Source: an archaeon (GTDB lineage: Archaea > Nanobdellota > Nanobdellia > Pacearchaeales > GW2011-AR1). From it: 64,000 nt of DNA. Positions 49,207-58,594 of this stretch are shown here, piece by piece. Location: positions 54,934 through 118,933 of the forward strand of contig JABHNB010000015.1 of assembly GCA_018694115.1 (NCBI GenBank), in the 5' to 3' direction. Under the pieces are notes generated by a model. It searched no databases. It was not told the DNA's origin and was given only the letters and a program-made list of their open reading frames with translations. Both the position numbers and the translations under genes were made by a program. Every line of letters begins with the position of its first letter. Positions within the stretch are counted from its first letter, which is position 1.

Positions 49207-49716
49207 ATGAAAGTTATGGATTTATATGGTGAGTTGAAAGAGAAGGATTTTTTTAAGAAATTTGTGACTGATAAGCCTGATGCCTTCTTATATGCAGGTT
49301 TTTTTGTATTAAATTTTGAGTCTGGCGATGAAAGTTTTCAGTTTGATTTTTATTTACCGTCGGAGAACAGCGTCGAGATTGTCGAATTTCCTTTTGAGGG
49401 ATTTAAGGCTCAGGAGAATGTTGTGCCTTGTCTTGAAGAAAATGTTTATGACTCTGACAAGATGAAAAAACTTGATTTAAATTTGAAGGTCGATTTGGAT
49501 GATTTGAAGGAAAAGGTTGAAGAAGTCAAGAAAGAAAATGATTGTGCTCAGCCTACGACCAAATTGATTTGTGTTTTGAAGGAAGGAATTTGGAATTTGA
49601 CTAGTTTGAATAACCAGTTAGGTATCTTGAGAATTAAGATCAATTCATTGACTGGAGAGGTTGTTGATTTTAACAAAGGTAGTTTGATGGAGTTTATGGG
49701 TGTTGTAAAGAAGTAG
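49207..49716 (+). CDS. Hypothetical protein
   Basis: MKVMDLYGELKEKDFF... open ORF. Confidence 0.55.
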   Translation: MKVMDLYGELKEKDFFKKFVTDKPDAFLYAGFFVLNFESGDESFQFDFYLPSENSVEIVEFPFEGFKAQENVVPCLEENVYDSDKMKKLDLNLKVDLDDLKEKVEEVKKENDCAQPTTKLICVLKEGIWNLTSLNNQLGILRIKINSLTGEVVDFNKGSLMEFMGVVKK

Positions 49717-49750
49717 GAAAACTTAAATAATTTGTTTGATTGAATATTCT

Positions 49751-49996
49751 ATGAAAAAGAGAACAATGGCAGCCGTTATCGCGTCTGCCCTTGCTATTGG
49801 TTGTATCTCTGGGTGTGGACCTTATCGGTTCCGTACAAGTTCTAGGGGAAGCTCTTCTTGTAACCGTAGGTATTATCCCTCTAATCCGGGACACCATCCA
49901 AGATATCGTGTTGGATTGCCGCGTCATGCGACTCCACACAACATACAAAGCAAGTTTCGAAGAGATGTTGATTATTTAAGAAGACGAAGAAGATAA
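49751..49996 (+). CDS. Small Arg-rich putative lipoprotein
   Basis: MKKRTMAAVIASALAIGCISGC lipobox-like; basic C-terminus. Confidence 0.5.
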   Translation: MKKRTMAAVIASALAIGCISGCGPYRFRTSSRGSSSCNRRYYPSNPGHHPRYRVGLPRHATPHNIQSKFRRDVDYLRRRRR

Positions 49997-50016
49997 ATCA
50001 GTTACGATTTGGTTGA

Positions 50017-50619
50017 TTATATTTTTTGGATAGTTGCGTCTATGTTTTTGTCTTCGGAGATATTGATTATTTTGAATCCTGCATTTTCGATTTCTTTTTC
50101 TAGTTCTTCTCGATCGTAAATATATGTATAACGTTTTTTTACTCCGACGGAAGTCCATGGGACATAGGTTTCTTTAGGGCGATTCTTTAATCTAGGTGAA
50201 TTACGTGACCAAACAGAGATTAGGGCTTTTGCGTTTGGTTTGAGGGTCCTTAATATTTCTTTCATTGCTTCTTTCCTTGCCTTTTTTGTTGGGATGCAGT
50301 GTAGAACGGCGATGCAGATTGCGTGATCGAAGTAATTATCTTCAAAGGGTATTTTTTTTGAGGTTGTATGACTTGTTTTAAGATTTAGTTTGAGTTTTTT
50401 TGCTTTTTGTTCTGCGAATTTTAACATCTCTTTTGAAAAATCTGTGGCATAGATCTCCATATTCTTGGGAATTGAGGGAAAGTTTCTTCCGGAACCTGAT
50501 CCTAAATCTAAAACTTTTCCTTTTTTTCCTTTTAAGAAATTTTTTACTGCAGAGCTGGGATGATTTTTTATTTCATTCCATCTTGGCGCAATTTTATCCC
50601 AAACTTTCTCTTGATTCAT
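50017..50619 (-). CDS. Class I methyltransferase, Trm9/ALKBH8-like
   Basis: VLDLGSGSGRNF; ICIAVLHCIPTKKARKEAMKEILRTLKPNAKALISVWS. Confidence 0.75.
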   Translation of the reverse strand: MNQEKVWDKIAPRWNEIKNHPSSAVKNFLKGKKGKVLDLGSGSGRNFPSIPKNMEIYATDFSKEMLKFAEQKAKKLKLNLKTSHTTSKKIPFEDNYFDHAICIAVLHCIPTKKARKEAMKEILRTLKPNAKALISVWSRNSPRLKNRPKETYVPWTSVGVKKRYTYIYDREELEKEIENAGFKIINISEDKNIDATIQKI

Positions 50620-50655
50620 GAATACTTTACGTTTGGTATACTTAAAAATATTGCC

Positions 50656-50690
50656 GTTACTACTTTTTAGTATTCGTCGACGGTAGTAAC
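50656..50690. promoter_or_regulatory. Inverted repeat GTTACTAC-N19-GTAGTAAC in divergent intergenic region
   Basis: Read directly; adjacent to TTTATATA before ATG 50721. Confidence 0.4.
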
Positions 50691-50720
50691 ATTTATATAG
50701 TATTTTTTTCTGTAGACTAT

Positions 50721-51809
50721 ATGAAAAGATTAGTGAGTTATGTTCTAGGTGCTGTTCTTACCTTAGGTTCTGCAGGCTATGCCGTAGCTGAAAGGCCAAC
50801 AACTAGGCCCTCTAGACCTCGGGGGCGTGAAAGTATTTATCATCGATCTGTGAGAACTGGAGATCATAAGAAGGCAATGGAAGGTTTGATTGAAAAGTTC
50901 AAGGAAAAACATCCCGGGCTATTGGAAAAACTTCAGAAGGAAGGAAGGACTCCTTGGGGCAGATATGAGGCTCGTAAGAAGTCTGATGGGAAATCCAAAT
51001 ACGAAGGTAAGAGGCCTGAAGCTAAGAAACCAACTTATGACCCTAAAGCTAGGTCAGATAGGGCAGCTAGAATAAGGGCATATTTTTCTAAGAGAAGGGA
51101 AGAAACAGCTAAGAAGTACGGAACTCGTGGAAAAACTCCCGAAGTTAAGAAACCAACTTATGATGCAAAGGCTTTTGCTGAGAGAAGAGAGAAGATTAAA
51201 TCATATTTTGAAAAGAAGAGAGAAGAGGCAAAGAAAGGCGGTGCTCAGAAGTATGATCCGAAGGTAATAGCTGAACGGATAAAGAAGGCGAGAGAGAATT
51301 TTGCTAAGTATATTCAGGCTAGGGAGAAAAAGAAAGAGGAAACTAAGAAGGTAGAGGAAAGAGATTCAAGATCAAGACGTCCTTCATTTAGAAGCAGATC
51401 CCCTTGTGGACATCACGGAACTATTAGGAAAAGTTCTCAGAAATCTAGTGGCCATTCAAGACATCCTGGACATTATCCTAGTGTTGGAAGACTTTCAAGA
51501 CCTTCAGTTCCTTCGAGATTATCAATACTTTCAAGACCCTCAATTCCTACAAGACCACCAGTTTCTTCTAGATATCCAATTAGTTCAAGGTATTCAAGTC
51601 TCTTGAGGAGTTCAATTATTCGGTCTCTGCTTTCGGCTAGGAGACCAATGGATGGTAGGAAGCTTGAAGTGCCTTCTAGTGGAAGAAGACTTGAAGTGCC
51701 ATCTTGTGGAAGGAAACTTGAGGTGAAAAGTCCCCAGCAAAACTCTCGGGATTCTAGGCATAAGCGTCATAGGAGCCATGGATCCTCTAGGCATCACGGT
51801 CGAAGATAA
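50721..51809 (+). CDS. Secreted, highly basic repetitive protein
   Basis: Signal peptide, repeats KKPTYDPKARSDRAARIRAYFSKRREE / KKPTYDAKAFAERREKIKSYFEKKREE / QKYDPKVIAERIKKARENFAKY, C-terminal RKLEVPS repeats. Confidence 0.6.
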   Translation: MKRLVSYVLGAVLTLGSAGYAVAERPTTRPSRPRGRESIYHRSVRTGDHKKAMEGLIEKFKEKHPGLLEKLQKEGRTPWGRYEARKKSDGKSKYEGKRPEAKKPTYDPKARSDRAARIRAYFSKRREETAKKYGTRGKTPEVKKPTYDAKAFAERREKIKSYFEKKREEAKKGGAQKYDPKVIAERIKKARENFAKYIQAREKKKEETKKVEERDSRSRRPSFRSRSPCGHHGTIRKSSQKSSGHSRHPGHYPSVGRLSRPSVPSRLSILSRPSIPTRPPVSSRYPISSRYSSLLRSSIIRSLLSARRPMDGRKLEVPSSGRRLEVPSCGRKLEVKSPQQNSRDSRHKRHRSHGSSRHHGRR

Positions 51810-51865
51810 ATTTCTTCTTTGCCCTATTTATTAAAGCTTAAAAAGCTCTGTTAGTTTTTTCTTGT

Positions 51866-53236
51866 ATGAAAAATGTAATTAAAAAGCCGACGAAGACTAT
51901 CTCTGGTGTGGCGCCTCTTGCGGTAATGTTGCCTCCAAGAAAGTGTGAACATGGGGCGTGTTTGTATTGTCCTAGCTTGAATGCTCCCCAATCATATACT
52001 CCTGAGAGTCCTGCTGTTTTGAGGGCTAAGGCTTGTGAATATGATCCTTATAGGCAGGTATTAGCGCGTCTGAGAGCGTTTAAGGGAATGGGGCATCCAA
52101 CTGATAAGATTGAATTAATCATTATGGGGGGAACGTTTCTTTCATTTCCTGTTGAATTTCAATATGACTTTGTTAAGAAATGTTATGATGCTTTGAATGG
52201 CAGGAAATCTAAGGATTTGGATTCTGCAAAGAAGTTGAATGAGAAAGCTAAAAATCGGTGTGTTGCGCTTTGTATTGAGACTCGACCGGACGTTTGCAGT
52301 GATTCTGATATTGTTAGGATCTTAGATTTTGGAGCGACTAGAGTTGAGCTTGGGGTTCAGGCGATTGATGATGCGATTTATAAGAAAGTTAATAGGGGTC
52401 ATGAAGTTAAGGATGTTGTTGATGCAACTACTCGATTAAAGAAGGCGGGATTTAAGATTGGTTATCATATTATGCCTGGAATCTATGGAAGTAATCCTAA
52501 GAAAGATATTAAGATGTTTAAGAAGATTTTTTCCTCAAAGAATTTCAAGCCGGATCAGATTAAGATTTATCCTTGCCAGGTCTTGAAAGGTGCAGGTCTT
52601 GAAAGTTTATACTATGGGCAGGAATACGTTCCGTATACTCGGGAGCAAGTTGCGGAGTTGGTTATTCAAATGTTGAAATTGACACCGAGGTATTGTAGGA
52701 TTATGAGGATAATGAGAGAAATCCCTCCAGCGTTTTTGATTGCGGGTATTAAGAACATTGACATGAGAAAGGATATCGAAGAAGTAATTAGAAAGCGGAA
52801 GATGAATATTGATGAGATTCGTTTTAGGGAGATTGGATTCGCTTTAAGGGATAAGAGGAAAGTTGATGGGAGAATTGGAATTAAGAAAACTGTTTACAAA
52901 GCTTCTGGAGGCAAGGAGATATTTCTTGAGGCAGTGAATCGTGAGGGGATTCTTTTTGGATTGTTGAGATTGAGGTTTGAGAAGGATAAGAAAGTTCCTG
53001 CAATGGTTCGTGAGTTGCATGTTTATGGGCCGTCGGTTAATTTAGGTAAGAAAGATGAGCAGAAATGGCAACATAAGGGTTTAGGGCGAGCTTTGCTTGA
53101 TAAAGCTGAAGAAATTTCACGTAAGAGTGGGAGAAAGGCGATTAGAGTTATTTCAGGAGTGGGAGTTAGAGAATATTACCGAAAATTAGGATATGAATTG
53201 GACAACAAAGGGATTTATGTTGAGAAACTGTTGTAA
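51866..53236 (+). CDS. elp3: Elp3 (radical SAM plus GNAT; tRNA U34 modification)
   Basis: CEHGACLYCP radical-SAM motif; RVELGVQAIDD; GNAT HKGLGRALLDKAEEISR. Confidence 0.95.
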   Translation: MKNVIKKPTKTISGVAPLAVMLPPRKCEHGACLYCPSLNAPQSYTPESPAVLRAKACEYDPYRQVLARLRAFKGMGHPTDKIELIIMGGTFLSFPVEFQYDFVKKCYDALNGRKSKDLDSAKKLNEKAKNRCVALCIETRPDVCSDSDIVRILDFGATRVELGVQAIDDAIYKKVNRGHEVKDVVDATTRLKKAGFKIGYHIMPGIYGSNPKKDIKMFKKIFSSKNFKPDQIKIYPCQVLKGAGLESLYYGQEYVPYTREQVAELVIQMLKLTPRYCRIMRIMREIPPAFLIAGIKNIDMRKDIEEVIRKRKMNIDEIRFREIGFALRDKRKVDGRIGIKKTVYKASGGKEIFLEAVNREGILFGLLRLRFEKDKKVPAMVRELHVYGPSVNLGKKDEQKWQHKGLGRALLDKAEEISRKSGRKAIRVISGVGVREYYRKLGYELDNKGIYVEKLL

Positions 53237-53280
53237 ATTTAAGTAATAACATTTAAAAGGATGAAGCTATTGGATTTTTT

Positions 53281-53667
53281 ATGAGTAAAAGACTTTATGT
53301 TGCAACATATTTTGCACCGTACTTTGAAGGTAAGTTTGAGGAACTTTGTGATGACCTGAAGGTTGAACCTCCCATCTTATTTGCTGACTCTCCAATTCAT
53401 ATTAGGAGGGGAGAAAGGTTAGTTGCAGGATGTAGAAAAACTGATACTTGCGATAGTGGTGAAATTATGTTAACTTTTGTGGGAATTGCGGATAGTATGG
53501 ATAAGCTCCCAAAATTACCTCTTCCTACTAAGAAGAAATACTCGTTTCACTTGAATAAACGTTTAAGTGGAATGGCGCACGGTCCCCTAGAGAAGTTTGC
53601 GGAACTTTATCGATTGGCTAATGAGGTCCATAATTTTAGGGAAGAAAAATTGGGTATTTTAAGGTAA
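53281..53667 (+). CDS. Hypothetical protein
   Basis: Open ORF, no family recognised. Confidence 0.5.
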   Translation: MSKRLYVATYFAPYFEGKFEELCDDLKVEPPILFADSPIHIRRGERLVAGCRKTDTCDSGEIMLTFVGIADSMDKLPKLPLPTKKKYSFHLNKRLSGMAHGPLEKFAELYRLANEVHNFREEKLGILR

Positions 53668-53718
53668 GCTGGATCGATAATTAAGTTATTTCATCACAAT
53701 AATACTTATATAATTTTA

Positions 53719-54252
53719 ATGGCATTATTTATTATGGGAATTTTTAGATCGAATCTGGATAAGAAGATTATACATAAAATTAAGGATATGGAGAAGAAAA
53801 TGAAAAATTCTTTTGCCCTTATTCGGGGAGATGTTAGGGAAATGCAGGTTGTTGTTGAGGCTATGAGGAAATTTTTGAAGAACAAGGATAAACAGTTTGC
53901 CTATGCTCGTAAGGAGGATAATAAGATTCGAGAAGAGTTTAGGAGGGATGTGGATATCTTTACACAAAAGATGTCTCAATTATCTATCGCGCTTTCAGAA
54001 GTAAAGGTTCTTCAGAAGGAGGTAGTTGTTGTTCGCGATTTGGCAAAGATTGAGGAAAAGATTAAGACTAATTTTAAGGAAGAAGTTGAATCCTTTAAGG
54101 AACAGGAAAGGGAGTTTAAGCAATACATTAATGAGTTTAATCGGAAGTTAACTGATCTAGAGAAGAGGCTGGAGAAAAATGGTAATTCTACTAAGGGAAA
54201 TGGTGGAAATGGTGTGAAGAAGTTTTGGTTTTTTAAGAACGGCAAGAAATAA
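53719..54252 (+). CDS. Coiled-coil hypothetical protein
   Basis: Lys/Glu-rich heptad-like sequence. Confidence 0.55.
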   Translation: MALFIMGIFRSNLDKKIIHKIKDMEKKMKNSFALIRGDVREMQVVVEAMRKFLKNKDKQFAYARKEDNKIREEFRRDVDIFTQKMSQLSIALSEVKVLQKEVVVVRDLAKIEEKIKTNFKEEVESFKEQEREFKQYINEFNRKLTDLEKRLEKNGNSTKGNGGNGVKKFWFFKNGKK

Positions 54253-54323
54253 CTCTTTTGTATATTTGAGGACACAAGTACTTAAAAAGTCCCTTGCCGA
54301 TTTTTCGATATCTGAGGTGTATT

Positions 54324-56216
54324 ATGTGGTCATTATATGAAAGAAAAGAGGAAGATTCTGGGGAGGGTGCAGGATTGTTTAATTATTCTGGTGAGAAGCT
54401 TGAGCCGTTAGAATTTTCTAATGGAAAAACTCAAGCAGATGTCGTGAAGGAGATTCTTGATTCGATTAATGCTGGAAATAAGATTATTTTTGTTAGGGGT
54501 GTTTGTGGAACTGGAAAGTCTGCGATTGCATTGAATCTTGCTAGGCATTTCAATAAGACTTCAATTGTAGTTCCAATTAAGAGTTTACAGTCCCAGTATG
54601 AAAAAGATTATTCAAAAAAGAAATTTATTATGAAAGAAGATGGAAAGCAGTTGAAAATTTCTGTTGTTAAGGGGAGGAATAATTTCCGATGCCCTTTTTC
54701 TGGAGAACGAGCTGATGATCCCGAGTTGCCGTGTACAATTGAGATTCGTGAGAAAAATACAGAGCAATTATTGAAATTTGTGGATATGAATGAAAATGTC
54801 GATAGGGGAGATTTTTCTACGGCATCAGATGTTAGGAGAATGAATATTGCTCCTGCTTGCCCTTATTGGGCTCCACTTATGCCTGCAGGCATTAAGCCTA
54901 AGGGGATGACTGAGTTTAAGGAAAAAAAGTATGCTGCAATTTGTGGAAAGGATTTTTCATTATATCAAAGAAAGAAGGGTTGTGAGTATTGTGACCAATA
55001 CACTGCCTATTGTGATTCAGATGTTATGATCTTTAACAGTATGAAATATTTATTGGAGAGTTCTATTGGTAGGAAACCTAAAACTGATTTAGATATTATT
55101 GATGAGTGTGACGAATTTCTTGATAGTTTTGCAAATGAGAGAAAGATTAATTTGAATCGATTGCAGACGGCCATGTCTAATCTTTTGCCTCAAGATCAAG
55201 AAAAAAGAAATGCCTTGAAGGCATTAATTCACGCGGTGGATAATTTGATCGTGAATCCTCCAGTTGATGAAGATGTTATGAAAGTTGATCTAACTGAACT
55301 TAGTGGAGTTATTGATCTGGTTCTCGAGAATCCTAATCTTGCAGAGGATGAAGAGACTAATTATTATAACAATGTTGTTGAGATTGCTAGGTCTTTTGAG
55401 AAATTGATGAAGGAGACTTATGTTTCTTTTGAGAAGATAGGGAAAGATAATAATCAATCTGGACTTTTTGGTAAGAATTATAGTAAGGATGACACCGTTC
55501 TTGTGAGCCTGGTTTCAATTAATCTTGCGGAAAAGTTTAGAGAAATTGTAGATCAGAATAATGTTTTGGTTTTGATGTCTGGAACTTTACATTCTGAGCA
55601 GGTGCTTAAGGATATCTTCGGTATGGATGAATTTAAGATTATTGAAGCTGAGACGAAGATGCCTGGAGTTGTTACTAAATATCGGACGGGATTAGAAAAA
55701 AATTGTAAGTTTGCTAATTTTCAAAATGGAACCTTAACTAGGAGAATGTATCTGAAGGTCTTAGATGTTTGTATGGCGAATGCTACTCCTCCAACTTTAA
55801 TTCATGTAAGTGCGTTTAAGGATCTTCCAACGGAGGAAGAGAATGCAGAATTTAAATTTGATAATCTGATTACTCAGGAGAGACTTAGGGAATTACAATC
55901 TCGTGGGAATCATGCTGTTGATGATTTTGCTAGCGGGGGAGAAGAAGTCCTTTTTACAACAAAGTGTTCTCGGGGAGTTGATTTTGCTGGAGATAAGTGC
56001 AATTCTATAATTCTTACTCGATTTCCTTACCCAAATATTCGTGGGCTTTTTTGGAGAATTTTGAAGAAGGAACAACCCGAAAAATTTATGGAGTTTTATA
56101 TGGATAAGGCGAGAAGGGAACTTATTCAGAAGGTGGCTCGAGGAGTTAGATTTAAAGGAGATAAGGTTACTCTTCTGAGTCCCGATATTCGTGTCTTGAC
56201 TGCGAATTTGGATTAG
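54324..56216 (+). CDS. XPD/Rad3-like superfamily 2 helicase
   Basis: Walker A VRGVCGTGKSAIALNLA, DIIDECDEF, Cys residues between motifs (FeS candidate), LMSGTLHSEQVLKDIFG. Confidence 0.78.
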   Translation: MWSLYERKEEDSGEGAGLFNYSGEKLEPLEFSNGKTQADVVKEILDSINAGNKIIFVRGVCGTGKSAIALNLARHFNKTSIVVPIKSLQSQYEKDYSKKKFIMKEDGKQLKISVVKGRNNFRCPFSGERADDPELPCTIEIREKNTEQLLKFVDMNENVDRGDFSTASDVRRMNIAPACPYWAPLMPAGIKPKGMTEFKEKKYAAICGKDFSLYQRKKGCEYCDQYTAYCDSDVMIFNSMKYLLESSIGRKPKTDLDIIDECDEFLDSFANERKINLNRLQTAMSNLLPQDQEKRNALKALIHAVDNLIVNPPVDEDVMKVDLTELSGVIDLVLENPNLAEDEETNYYNNVVEIARSFEKLMKETYVSFEKIGKDNNQSGLFGKNYSKDDTVLVSLVSINLAEKFREIVDQNNVLVLMSGTLHSEQVLKDIFGMDEFKIIEAETKMPGVVTKYRTGLEKNCKFANFQNGTLTRRMYLKVLDVCMANATPPTLIHVSAFKDLPTEEENAEFKFDNLITQERLRELQSRGNHAVDDFASGGEEVLFTTKCSRGVDFAGDKCNSIILTRFPYPNIRGLFWRILKKEQPEKFMEFYMDKARRELIQKVARGVRFKGDKVTLLSPDIRVLTANLD

Positions 56217-56379
56217 TTTTTAACAAAGTGGGAAGTCCAAGACCTAAAGAAACTAAGGATGCGATTCCGCATTCTATTGGATAACCTGTAACTGTTGCTC
56301 CGTATCCAAGTGCTATTCCACTTCCGATTAATATAGATCCCAAAACATCATTTGCTGTTTCTAAGCTTAGATCAATCAT
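56167..56379 (-). CDS. Small membrane protein
   Basis: Hydrophobic ORF; overlaps helicase 3' end antisense. Confidence 0.35.
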   Translation of the reverse strand: MIDLSLETANDVLGSILIGSGIALGYGATVTGYPIECGIASLVSLGLGLPTLLKTNPNSQSRHEYRDSEE

Positions 56380-56455
56380 GTTATTTGACTTGTTAAGATA
56401 CTTAAATAATTTGTTATTTGGATAGGTTTAAAAATTCCTTAGTCGCTTTTTATTT

Positions 56456-56992
56456 ATGGTAGTTTATTTTATGACCGGAAACAAAGGAAAGTTTGAAGAA
56501 GTTAGAGAGATCCTTGAATCAGTTGAACAGATTGATTTGGATTTGCCGGAAATTCAGGAACTTGATTCCAAGAAGGTTATTGAACATAAGCTTAATGAGG
56601 CAATAAAGAATCAGGAGGGGGAATTCTTTTGTGAAGATACTTCGATCTACATTGATGCATTAAATGGTTTTCCCGGACCTCTTATCAAGTGGTTCATGGG
56701 TGCATTGGGAAATGAAGGAATTTCTAATCTAATGGAAAAGTATGAAGGTCAGGATGCAACTGCTAAGACGGTTATTGGATATACTGATGGTAATGGGATA
56801 AAATTCTTTGAAGGTGAGCTTAGGGGTAAAATTGTCCAACCAAAAGGAACTGGTTTTGGATGGGATCCAATCTTCCAGCCAGAAGGATATGACGTAACTT
56901 TTGGTGAGATGGATATGGAAGAAAAGAATAAGATTAGTATGAGAAAGAAGGCCTTGATTAAGTTAAGGGATTATTTGGAAGGTTCTGATTAG
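56456..56992 (+). CDS. rdgB: XTP/dITP pyrophosphatase (RdgB/HAM1 family)
   Basis: FMTGNKGKFEEVREIL, CEDTSIYIDALNGFPGPLIKWF, GFGWDPIFQPEGYD. Confidence 0.92.
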   Translation: MVVYFMTGNKGKFEEVREILESVEQIDLDLPEIQELDSKKVIEHKLNEAIKNQEGEFFCEDTSIYIDALNGFPGPLIKWFMGALGNEGISNLMEKYEGQDATAKTVIGYTDGNGIKFFEGELRGKIVQPKGTGFGWDPIFQPEGYDVTFGEMDMEEKNKISMRKKALIKLRDYLEGSD

Positions 56993-56993
56993 T

Positions 56994-57015
56994 TTCGATT
57001 CTAAAACGCCCACAC
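56994..57015 (+). repeat. 22-bp direct repeat copy 1 (TTCGATTCTAAAACGCCCACAC)
   Basis: Identical to 57103-57124. Confidence 0.75.
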
Positions 57016-57102
57016 TCAAATCTATTCGCACTTCACTCTAAAATTTTGTAGTAAAAATAATTGTCAAAATTCGAGCAAAGATGCTCACCTCGACAGTCTC
57101 GC

Positions 57103-57124
57103 TTCGATTCTAAAACGCCCACAC
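57103..57124 (+). repeat. 22-bp direct repeat copy 2, covering the tRNA-Ser 3' end
   Basis: Identical to 56994-57015. Confidence 0.75.
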
Positions 57125-57196
57125 GAGGAATCGAACCTCGACGCCCCGAAGGGCCAAGAGTTCCAGTCTTGTGCAATACCATTATGCGATATGGGC
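57116..57196 (-). tRNA. tRNA-Ser(GGA)
   Basis: RC: GCCCATA acceptor paired with TGTGGGC; anticodon stem CAAGA/TCTTG with loop CTGGAAC; long variable arm GCCCTTCGGGGC; CGAGG TTCGATT CCTCG T-arm; discriminator G. Confidence 0.88.
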
Positions 57197-57241
57197 ATGA
57201 AAATTTGTATGCAGATCGGTATTTAAACTCTTTTAAAATGA

Positions 57242-57493
57242 TTAAGAAGATGTTTGGGAGGTAAGGGCGTCTACTTGAAGGTCCATAAAAACTTCTATTA
57301 GGTCTTTTCTCATTTCATGGCAGTAACCCTTATCATCTGATTCTATCTCTACGGCATCAAAAACAATATGTCCGTAATTTTCTTCTGGATGTGTCCCCAT
57401 TCTTTTTAGAATTCTTTTTGCACAATAATGGGAGGGGGAAGTTTCATGTGCCCCGGCCATTTTCTCTTTTAAATTATCTTCTAGTTGTGCCAT
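57242..57493 (-). CDS. Hypothetical protein
   Basis: Open ORF between tRNA and S10. Confidence 0.5.
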   Translation of the reverse strand: MAQLEDNLKEKMAGAHETSPSHYCAKRILKRMGTHPEENYGHIVFDAVEIESDDKGYCHEMRKDLIEVFMDLQVDALTSQTSS

Positions 57494-57515
57494 ATTAATA
57501 CCAAAAATATTTTTA

Positions 57516-57824
57516 TTAATCGATCATCTCGATTTTGATCTTTACAGTTCGCGGAATAGAGATTCTCATGATGCTATGTAAAACTCTGTCATTTGCTGGA
57601 AGGTCAACCACTCTTTTGTGAATTCTCATTTCAAATCTATCGAATGTTGCTGTTCCATCCCCACAAGGCGATTTTCGTGTAGTTACTTTTAATCTCTTTG
57701 TTGGAAGTGGGATCGGTCCAGAAATTGGGATTCCAGCAGTGCTTGCTATGCTTTTGATTCTGTCGATAACTTCGTTAAGTTTTTCTATTTCTACACTTTG
57801 CAATTTGATTCTTACTTTGCTCAT
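57516..57824 (-). CDS. rps10: Ribosomal protein S10
   Basis: [40 protein letters not shown]. Confidence 0.94.
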   Translation of the reverse strand: MSKVRIKLQSVEIEKLNEVIDRIKSIASTAGIPISGPIPLPTKRLKVTTRKSPCGDGTATFDRFEMRIHKRVVDLPANDRVLHSIMRISIPRTVKIKIEMID

Positions 57825-57903
57825 GGCATTGAAACAAAAATTAGCTTTTTAAAACTTTGGGGGGAGTAAAATGATATATAAATTGGGTTTTGTTCTGAGT
57901 TTT

Positions 57904-58590
57904 ATGCAATTAAAATTCGTTCTGGTTTTTCTATTAATTATCCTTTCTGGAGCTTCTTTATGGGTGTGGACTGGAGAGGTTGAGGACTCTGTTGAGAAAG
58001 TTTATGTTTCGAGAGTAATTGATGGGGATACTATTGAGCTTGATTCTGGATTGAAGGTTAGGTTGAAGGGACTTAATACTCCCGAGAAGGGTATGCGTTT
58101 ACATGGAGGGGCTAAGGAATTATTATCTTCCTGGGTTTTGGAGCGAGAGGTTATAATTGAGAGTTTTGGGGGAGATAAATATGGGAGGATTTTAGGTTAT
58201 GTTTATGTTGATGGATTATTAGTTAATTCTGAGATTTTGCGTAAGGGATTTGCCGGGCTATACTATTATGAAAGGGATCCTTATTATGATGAAATGTTTG
58301 GGGCGGAAGAGTTTGCTAGGGCGAGTGAACTGGGAATTTGGAAGAAGTCAGATAACTATGGTTGCATGGAGTTAGTAGAGTTCAAGATTGATGAACCTGA
58401 AAAGATTATTTTAGATAATAATTGTGGGAGTGAACTAGATGTTGTGATTAAAGATGATGCAACACATATTTATGAAGAAACATTGGAAGAAGGGCAATGG
58501 GAGAAAGAGTTTTCACATATTTGGAATACTGGGGGAGATAGCTTATATGTCTGGGATGAGAAAGGCTTATTAATCTTTTATCGGTATTAG
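57904..58590 (+). CDS. Secreted/membrane thermonuclease (SNase) with C-terminal lamin-tail-like domain
   Basis: VSRVIDGDTIELDSGLKVRLKGLNTPE; YGRILGYVYVDG; C-terminal HIWNTGGDSLYVWDEKGLLIFYRY. ATG at 57904 preferred. Confidence 0.82.
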   Translation: MQLKFVLVFLLIILSGASLWVWTGEVEDSVEKVYVSRVIDGDTIELDSGLKVRLKGLNTPEKGMRLHGGAKELLSSWVLEREVIIESFGGDKYGRILGYVYVDGLLVNSEILRKGFAGLYYYERDPYYDEMFGAEEFARASELGIWKKSDNYGCMELVEFKIDEPEKIILDNNCGSELDVVIKDDATHIYEETLEEGQWEKEFSHIWNTGGDSLYVWDEKGLLIFYRY

Positions 58591-58594
58591 AGAT

